From contig CAMLNT010000046.1 of NCBI GenBank assembly GCA_946481425.1, positions 1 through 13,940 of the forward strand: DNA of 13,940 nt, given 5' to 3'. The DNA is from an uncultured Brevundimonas sp. Its GTDB lineage: Bacteria > Pseudomonadota > Alphaproteobacteria > Caulobacterales > Caulobacteraceae. The notes beneath the pieces were generated by a model that ran no database searches, had not been told where the DNA came from, and saw only the letters and a program-made list of their open reading frames with translations. Below are positions 6,694 through 13,940 of this stretch, piece after piece. The position numbers and the translations under genes were made by a program. Each line of letters begins with the position of its first letter. Position 1 is the stretch's first letter.

Positions 6694-7617
6694 TTAGCCC
6701 GCCCAGGCCCGGATCAGGCTGTGCGCAATGGCGAACGGCTGCGGTGCGTGGATGTCGGGATGGGTCCCGTCCAGCACCGCCCTCGCCTCGGCCCGTGTCA
6801 GCCAGGCGACGGATTCCAGCTCGGTCTGGTTCGGCCGCGCCTCGCGGGAATCCACCGTGCAGATCAGACCGACCATCAGCTGGTGCGGGAACGGCCACGG
6901 CTGGCTGGAGTGATAGGTGACCGATGTCACCGTCAGGCCCGCCTCCTCTGCGACTTCGCGCGCACACGCCTCCTCGATCGACTCGCCAGGTTCGATAAAG
7001 CCGGCCAGGGCCGACATCCGCTTGGCGGGCCAGATCGCCTGGCGGCCCAGCAGGCACACCGGCTCCTCGCCCCCTTCGTGCACGGGGAGCATGATCGCGA
7101 CGGGGTCCAGGCGGGGGAAGTGATCGGTCGAACAGGCCGGGCAGCGGCGCTTCCAGCCGCCGCAATCAGCGCGGCTTTGCCGACCGCAGGCGGAGCAGAA
7201 CGGATTGCGACTGTGCCAGTCGAACAGGCTCTTGGCCGCGCCCGCCATCGCCGCTTCCACACCCGGCAGGGCCGCCGCGGCGGAGCGCATATCGATGAAG
7301 GCGCCCAGCCCCTCGAGCGGTCCGGCCGTCGGGTCCGCTTCGCCCCGCAGACGGACGGCGAAGACCGGGCTGTCCTTCCACAGGCCGAGAAACAGCCAGT
7401 CGTCGCCGGCTGCGTCGCGCGCCATGTCGGGCCGCAGCCACGCCAGGCGAGCGCCGTCAGGCCCCCTCTCGACCAGCACCCCACCTTCCCAGATCGCGAG
7501 GCACGATCCATCCGGACGCTCGAGCTGCTCGGCCAGCCAGGCGGCGTCTTCGCGCCGGTCGCCGGCGCGGTCCAGAGGGTTGCCCGCAAAGGTGTTCAGA
7601 TACTGGGAGAGAGCCAT
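6694..7617 (-). CDS. nudC: NADH pyrophosphatase / NAD-cap-removing Nudix hydrolase NudC
   Basis: 307 residues. NudC hydrolyses NADH to NMNH and AMP and removes the NAD cap from the 5' end of some RNAs, in the cytoplasm. Four cysteines, C140, C143, C158 and C161, form the zinc-binding motif, with GGW (152-154) and FPRLDP (166-171) around it as in the family. The Nudix box runs from G205 to L227 with the expected G-x5-E-x7-REVAEEAGL spacing. The array SQPWPFPHQLM (237-247), which marks NADH-specific Nudix enzymes, follows. The N-terminal domain (about 1-130) is the more variable part. An AAGG lies 6 bases before the ATG. It is divergent from the histidine kinase gene (87-bp gap) and ends 7 bp short of the predicted promoter of the next gene. 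Confidence 0.95.
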   Translation of the reverse strand: MALSQYLNTFAGNPLDRAGDRREDAAWLAEQLERPDGSCLAIWEGGVLVERGPDGARLAWLRPDMARDAAGDDWLFLGLWKDSPVFAVRLRGEADPTAGPLEGLGAFIDMRSAAAALPGVEAAMAGAAKSLFDWHSRNPFCSACGRQSRADCGGWKRRCPACSTDHFPRLDPVAIMLPVHEGGEEPVCLLGRQAIWPAKRMSALAGFIEPGESIEEACAREVAEEAGLTVTSVTYHSSQPWPFPHQLMVGLICTVDSREARPNQTELESVAWLTRAEARAVLDGTHPDIHAPQPFAIAHSLIRAWAG

Positions 7618-7650
7618 CGCCGCCTTGTAGCGCGACCCGTGCGGCCCGCT

Positions 7651-7668
7651 AAGCCTTGTTCAAGGTTT
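7651..7668. repeat. imperfect inverted repeat between divergent nudC and the kinase gene
   Basis: AAGCCTTG (7651-7658) and CAAGGTTT (7661-7668) are reverse complements at 7 of 8 positions with a two-base centre; the inner five pairs (CCTTG/CAAGG) are exact. It sits roughly in the middle of the 87-bp divergent intergenic region, a natural position for an operator. I could not find a convincing -35/-10 pair in either direction here, so this is only a candidate regulatory site. Confidence 0.3.
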
Positions 7669-7704
7669 CTGGGCAATAAGCGTTACCGGGCTTCAGAGTT
7701 GGGC

Positions 7705-10205
<2,501 letters not shown>

Positions 10206-10209
<4 letters not shown>

Positions 10210-10826
10210 ACCGGGTCGGGGATGTCCGCCTGCGGCACCGCGCCGTCGCGGTCGTAGCGCGCCACTATCACGCCCGACGGCGTTACGGTCGAGCCCGTCA
10301 GCTTCAGCCCGGCCGGCTGCGCCTGGCCCTCGAACAGGCGCTTGCCCTCGCCCAGCAGGATCGGGAAGGTCATGACCACCATCGCGTCGACCAGATCAGA
10401 CGCCAGCAGGGTCTGGAGGAAATCGGCCGACCCCTGGGTCAGAAGCCGGCGTCCCGGCTCGGCCTTGAGCGCCCGCACCGCCTCCACCATGTCGCCGGTC
10501 AGGACGTGGCTGTTGCGCCAGTTCGCCTGGAAGCGCGGATCGCGCGTGGCGATATATTTGTTGGCGTCGCCGAACTGGTCGGCGATTGGGTCCTTGCCTT
10601 CGAACCGCGGCCAGTAGCCGGCGAAGATGTCGTAGGTCTTTCGGCCGAGCAGCAGGTCATAGGGTTCCGCGAAGGTCTCGCCCATCGCCTCGCCGCCCTT
10701 CTCGTCGAAGTGCGGCCCGACCCAGCCGCCGTAGGCGAACCCTCCGTCCCGGTCCTCGTCCGCGCCACCCGGCGCCTGCATCACGCCGTCCACGCTGACG
10801 AACGCCGCCACGGTCAGTTTCCTCAT
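10206..10826 (-). CDS. dihydrofolate reductase-fold protein (RibD C-terminal-like family)
   Basis: 206 residues. The start MRKLTVAAFVSVDGVMQAP matches the first strand and loop of the RibD-C/DHFR-like reductase family (YyaP/YwjB-like). LLLGRKTYDIFAGYWP (58-73) is the typical nucleotide-binding region, and LTQGSADFLQTLLASDLVD (129-147) and FPILLGEGKRLFEG (154-167) are the later family motifs. Members are presumed NADPH-dependent reductases, but most, including this group, have no assigned substrate; no folate or riboflavin genes are nearby. GAGGACAGGA just before the ATG provides a good ribosome binding site. Its TAG stop (10208-10206) overlaps the TAG stop of the kinase (10207-10209) in a single CTAG. 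An upstream minus-strand frame ends with a TGA overlapping this ATG (see findings). Confidence 0.87.
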
Positions 10827-11052
10827 CGTCCTGTCCTCGCTGTCGCGGGCCTGCCGGCCGGTCCATGCATCAAGGACGAGCGGAGCCTTCTGTTCCCGAC
10901 ATGTCGCCAGCGCTTGCGTTCCGGCGCGGCGGAGACGATATAGCGCGCGGAGCTGGCGTGGGCGGAGGCCTCGCCAATCTGGTCAGGGCCGGAAGGCAGC
11001 AGCCACAACGAGTTCCCCTTCGGGTCGCGCCAGTCTCCACCTTCCCCGAAAG
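10827..11052. other. 226-bp gap between the RTX gene and the DHFR-fold gene
   Basis: No recognisable gene, RNA or strong terminator is seen here. On the minus strand a 61-codon TTG-initiated frame (11008-10823) has an AAGGGG six bases before its start and ends in ATGA overlap with the DHFR-fold gene. It has no recognisable domain and its C-terminal half is strongly basic, so I do not call it a gene. A lone TATATC resembling a -10 box lies in the gap without a matching -35. Confidence 0.5.
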
Positions 11053-13692
11053 TCAGAAGATCCAGTCGGCCGTCTGCGACTGCCCTCCCATGGGCGCGCG
11101 TCCGGCCGCAAGCGGATCCAGCGCCCCGGCAAACTTGTCGCCGAAATCCGGCGACACTGGCGGGCAGACCTCGGGCTCCGCAAACATCTCGGCCGGACCC
11201 AGCACCAGCGGCGCCGCGTCCTTGGCCGCCTCGCCTGAGCTCTCTGGTCCGGGTTCGAAACAGACCACCATCAGCGGATCGACCACGCCGTCGTCGAAGC
11301 GCAGGTATTCCACCCGGGTAAGGACATCCTTGCCCTCGAACCCCATAACGATCACCCGATCGCCCTCGACCCGGATCTGGTAGTCGCTGGCCCGGCCGCT
11401 GAAGATCGCTGTGTCGATGCCGGCGCCGCCGTCCAGCACGTCGTTGTCCCAGCCGCCGATCAGCAGGTCGTCGCCGTCGCCACCGGTCAGGCGGTCAGCT
11501 CCGATCCCGCCGGTCAGCACGTCCGCGCCACCTGCGCCGTTCAGCTGGTCGTCGCCCTCGCGTCCAGAGATAAAGTCCAGTGCCGCTCCGCCGCTCAGGA
11601 CGTCCCCGCCAAAGGTTCCCGTCTGCGCGGCTGTTGGCGCAGCGATCGTGACCGACCCGAACCGCAGAAACTCGACGTTGCGAACCTCGTGAGGCGTCCC
11701 TTGGCCGAGATAGCTGACCAGGATCGTCCCGTTCTGCACCTCGATGACGTGGTCGCCGATGCCGTCGAAGAAGACCGCCGTGTCCGAGCCAGTCCCCCCA
11801 TCGGCGGTCATATGCCCGTTGCGGGCGTCGAGCACATCGTCGCCGGCTCCACCGAACAAGGTGTTATACCCACCGTCCCCGACCAGGATGTCGTTTCCAT
11901 CGGCCCCGTCCAGGCGGTCATCGCCGAACGCCCCGGTCAGGGTGTTGTCGCCGCTGTTGCCGGTCATGTCTGCGCCCGGCCCAAATCCGAACAGGACGAA
12001 CGCCGAGGAATCGGCCGTTCCTCCGAGAACAAGACGCTCGGCGGACTCCGTCCGGAACTGGTAAGTCCCGTCGCCGTCGAAATAGAGGGTATCGTCGCCC
12101 TCTCCGCCGTCGACAGTCGTACCGGATTTATAGACGTGGAGCGCGTCATCGCCGGCTCCGCCGTAGAGGAAGTCCGAGGTATTGCCCCACGGATCGTTCG
12201 GCACGCCCGCCGAGCCAATCAGCGTGTCGTTGCCCTCGCCGCCCTGCAGCTCCGCATAGCCATAGCTCACCAGCCGGTCCGCGCCCGCCTCGCCGTACAG
12301 GTAGTCCCGGCCACCCTGGGCCCCACCGCCGGCGTCCAGCACGTCGTCGCCTGCGCCGCCGAAGATCCGGTCGCCCGCGATCGTTCCCGTGATCGTGTCC
12401 GCTTCCGCCGTTCCGGTCAGGGTCAGACCAATACTCGACAGCAGGATCGGCTGGCGTCCCGCTACGACCACCGCCTCGATCCCCGTCAGGACGTCTACCC
12501 CGCCGTCACGCCTGAACAACCGATAGACCTGGCCGTCCCACGTGAGGCTGTCGACGTTCCACTCCCACATCGGATCGTCGAGATGGACCTCGTCATAGCC
12601 GGCTCCGCCCTCGATCCGGTCATTGCCGCCGCCGACGGTAAAAATGTTGTCGCCAGAGGTTCCGGTGAGGACGTCGTTGAACGCTGACCCGATCACCTGC
12701 TCGAAGCCTTCGGTGTGGTCCGTCCCCAGGCCGGCATTGGTCTGGGTCGTGAGGTTCAGATCGACGGTCACGCCCTGGGTGGCGTTGGCATAGGACAGGG
12801 TGTCCATCCCGGCCCCGCCGATCAGCCAGTCGTCGCCGCCACGGCCCTCGATGACGTCATTGCCGTCGCCGCCCAGGATGCGTTCGGCCGCAGCCCCGCC
12901 GCGCAGCACATCGCCCGACGCCGTCCCGCGGAACTCCTCGAAGCCCAGGATCGTGGACGCATGGGCGCCGCCAAGATCCATCGTGACGCCGTACTGACGG
13001 CTGAAATCCAGGATGTCGTAGTCGGCCCCGCCGTCCAGCTGGCTCGACATCGGGCCGCCGTGGATCACGTCATCGCCCGCGCCGCCTTCCAGCCGGTCGC
13101 CAATGCCGCGGCCGATCAGGGTGTCGTCGCCATCCGCGCCATAGGCGGTCAGGGCCCCGCCGTTGCCGACCTCGATCAGGTCGTTGCGCGCTCCGCCATA
13201 GACGGTGCCCCCGCCGGATCCGAGCGTGACCCGCTCCAGGTTCGACGCGCGAATGCCGGTCCCCGTCCCCGCCGCGCCGTCCAGGCGCACGACAAAGGTC
13301 CCGTTGACCGTGTTGAGATTCAGCCAGTCGCTGCCGGCTCCGCCGTCGATACCGACGCCGACGCCGGTCGAGAAGACATCGATCTCGAACACGTCGTTGC
13401 CGGCGTCGCCCCAGATCAGGTCGTTGTCGGTGATCAGGACGCCGTCGTCGCCGTCGCCGCCGCGCACGGTGTCAGAGCCTTCGCCCCCGGTCAGGATGTC
13501 GTTGCCGATGCCACCTTCGATGGTGTCGTCGCCGTCGCCGCCGTGGATGATGTCATTTCCGGCGTCGCCATAGAGAAGATCATTGGCCTCGGCGCCGAAG
13601 ATCTGGTCGTCCCCGCCCCCGCCGTGGATCTCATCCGCAAGGTTGGTCCCGGTAATCTGCTCGGACGCACCGGTCCCGAAATAAACAGGCAC
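11053..13692 (-). CDS. RTX-type (hemolysin-type) calcium-binding repeat protein, likely type I-secreted
   Basis: 879 residues, acidic and Gly/Asp-rich. Blocks of glycine-rich nonapeptides (GGxGxDxLx) occur at about 23-100, 180-212, 264-300, 334-370, 425-455, 465-540, 580-635 and 695-765. In this family they fold into calcium-binding parallel beta-rolls outside the cell. Two kinds of module recur between them (see findings). There is no signal peptide and the last residues are DWIF, an acidic residue followed by hydrophobics, as at the end of many type I secretion substrates. A proline-rich tail (about 805-850) holds the only two cysteines, C811 and C843. No catalytic domain is recognised, so it may be structural or adhesive. 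The start is GTG: an in-frame TGA lies 9 bases upstream and no in-frame ATG is near. GGGGGAG about 9 bases upstream serves as ribosome binding site. No type I transporter gene is in the window. Confidence 0.9.
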   Translation of the reverse strand: MPVYFGTGASEQITGTNLADEIHGGGGDDQIFGAEANDLLYGDAGNDIIHGGDGDDTIEGGIGNDILTGGEGSDTVRGGDGDDGVLITDNDLIWGDAGNDVFEIDVFSTGVGVGIDGGAGSDWLNLNTVNGTFVVRLDGAAGTGTGIRASNLERVTLGSGGGTVYGGARNDLIEVGNGGALTAYGADGDDTLIGRGIGDRLEGGAGDDVIHGGPMSSQLDGGADYDILDFSRQYGVTMDLGGAHASTILGFEEFRGTASGDVLRGGAAAERILGGDGNDVIEGRGGDDWLIGGAGMDTLSYANATQGVTVDLNLTTQTNAGLGTDHTEGFEQVIGSAFNDVLTGTSGDNIFTVGGGNDRIEGGAGYDEVHLDDPMWEWNVDSLTWDGQVYRLFRRDGGVDVLTGIEAVVVAGRQPILLSSIGLTLTGTAEADTITGTIAGDRIFGGAGDDVLDAGGGAQGGRDYLYGEAGADRLVSYGYAELQGGEGNDTLIGSAGVPNDPWGNTSDFLYGGAGDDALHVYKSGTTVDGGEGDDTLYFDGDGTYQFRTESAERLVLGGTADSSAFVLFGFGPGADMTGNSGDNTLTGAFGDDRLDGADGNDILVGDGGYNTLFGGAGDDVLDARNGHMTADGGTGSDTAVFFDGIGDHVIEVQNGTILVSYLGQGTPHEVRNVEFLRFGSVTIAAPTAAQTGTFGGDVLSGGAALDFISGREGDDQLNGAGGADVLTGGIGADRLTGGDGDDLLIGGWDNDVLDGGAGIDTAIFSGRASDYQIRVEGDRVIVMGFEGKDVLTRVEYLRFDDGVVDPLMVVCFEPGPESSGEAAKDAAPLVLGPAEMFAEPEVCPPVSPDFGDKFAGALDPLAAGRAPMGGQSQTADWIF

Positions 13693-13703
13693 GCTGTCTC
13701 ACT

Positions 13704-13716
13704 CCCCCAACGGGGG
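13704..13716 (-). promoter_or_regulatory. possible hairpin over the ribosome binding site of the RTX gene
   Basis: On the minus strand CCCCC, a GTT loop and GGGGG form a five-pair all-GC stem, and the G arm is the core of the presumed Shine-Dalgarno (GGGGGAG) before the GTG start. If transcribed, it could mask the ribosome binding site. A weak -10-like TATGGT (13724-13719) lies so close upstream that a start from it would leave the C arm out of the mRNA, so the model depends on the real transcription start. Confidence 0.3.
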
Positions 13717-13769
13717 CGACCATACTTCAGATTGCGGGCCGGAACAGCGCTCGAATTGCGTCCAGCGCG

Positions 13770-13779
13770 GTCGGCCGAC
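13770..13779. repeat. 10-bp palindrome directly after the ettA stop
   Basis: GTCGGCCGAC is a perfect palindrome abutting the TAG stop of ettA. It could be part of a weak 3' hairpin, but no T-run follows on the minus strand. Palindromes of this length are common by chance in GC-rich DNA. Confidence 0.2.
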
Positions 13780-13940
13780 CTAGCGCCCGAACTTCTGGAA
13801 CTTGATCCGGTGGGGGATCAGGGCGTCGGTGCCCAGGCGGCGCTTCTTGTCTTCTTCGTAGGCTTCGAAGTTGCCCTCGAACCACTCGACGTGGCTGTCG
13901 CCCTCGAAGGCCAGGATGTGCGTCGCCAGACGGTCCAGGA
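13780..13940 (-). CDS. ettA: energy-dependent translational throttle protein EttA, C-terminal fragment (5' end outside window)
   Basis: Only the last 52 codons and the TAG stop are in view; two further bases belong to a cut codon at the right edge. The peptide begins LDRLATHILAFEGDSHVEWF, continues EGNFEAYEEDKKRRLG, and ends PHRIKFQKFGR. This matches the C-terminus of EttA, an ABC-F ATPase that binds the ribosomal E site and gates entry into elongation according to the ATP/ADP ratio. LDR-x-ATHIL is the segment just after the second Walker B/H-loop region of ABC-F proteins, and the EGNF...YEE..KKRRLG stretch separates EttA from its paralogues. It lies upstream of the RTX gene on the same strand with an 87-bp gap, but functional linkage is unlikely. 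Confidence 0.9.
   Translation of the reverse strand, partial: LDRLATHILAFEGDSHVEWFEGNFEAYEEDKKRRLGTDALIPHRIKFQKFGR

Noticed and set aside
4662..6920. 752-codon plus-strand open frame opposite the ppiD-like gene
   Set aside because: Long antisense frames are normal in GC-rich DNA with strong third-position bias. The minus strand encodes a clear PpiD/SurA-type protein and the plus-strand translation is Arg/Gly/Leu-rich with no recognisable domain.
6721..7704. N-terminal extension of the kinase frame by 328 codons
   Set aside because: That part runs antisense to nudC, reads as low-information Arg-rich sequence, and would bury the clear signal peptide that begins at 7705.
11053..13692. Periodic CCGCC/GTCGTC-rich DNA that at first sight resembles a tandem repeat or CRISPR-like array
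   Set aside because: The periodicity comes from codons of the glycine/aspartate nonapeptides in the RTX protein. There are no identical direct repeats with unique spacers.

Overview
This 13.9 kb GC-rich stretch looks like the chromosome of an alphaproteobacterium of the order Caulobacterales, probably Brevundimonas or a close relative. The main evidence is a full-length ChpT, the histidine phosphotransferase of the CckA-ChpT-CtrA cell-cycle phosphorelay. Its phospho-acceptor histidine is at residue 33, as in Caulobacter crescentus. The genus is inferred from protein style and composition, not from a search. I see no insertion sequence, CRISPR array, tRNA, rRNA or phage gene.

Layout, left to right. 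(1) The 3' part of a polytopic membrane protein on the plus strand (to 1223), probably the C-terminal half of an M28-family membrane exopeptidase. (2) A five-gene minus-strand run, read from right to left: a PpiD/SurA-type periplasmic folding factor (6605-4659), trpE (4662-3181), chpT (3129-2452), a single-domain CheY-like receiver (2392-2027) and a CheR-like methyltransferase (2025-1207). The first two genes overlap by ATGA and the last two are one base apart. A promoter-like sequence with 17-bp spacing lies in front of the folding-factor gene, and a 14-bp palindrome fills its spacer. (3) nudC (NADH/NAD-capped RNA pyrophosphatase), minus strand, 7617-6694. (4) Divergent from nudC, an 834-residue hybrid sensor histidine kinase (7705-10209) with a signal peptide, a TPR-like periplasmic sensor, one membrane helix, HisKA/HATPase and a receiver. 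(5) A RibD/DHFR-fold reductase, minus strand, whose stop codon shares a CTAG with the kinase stop. (6) An 879-residue RTX-type calcium-binding protein, minus strand, with a GTG start, no signal peptide and a type I secretion-like C-terminus. (7) The 3' end of ettA (ABC-F translation factor) at the right edge.

How the genes relate. Most are ordinary core genes. The most notable neighbourhood joins the cell-cycle phosphotransferase ChpT with an orphan CheY and an orphan CheR, behind a tryptophan-biosynthesis and periplasmic-folding pair. A hybrid kinase ending in a receiver but lacking its own phosphotransfer domain lies about 4.6 kb from chpT, but nothing in the sequence shows that they are partners. 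The RTX gene has no type I transporter beside it in this window. I did not find a convincing undescribed system. The best leads are the palindrome-bearing promoter, the CtrA-like half-site and inverted repeat between chpT and cheY, and the architecture of the kinase and the RTX protein.
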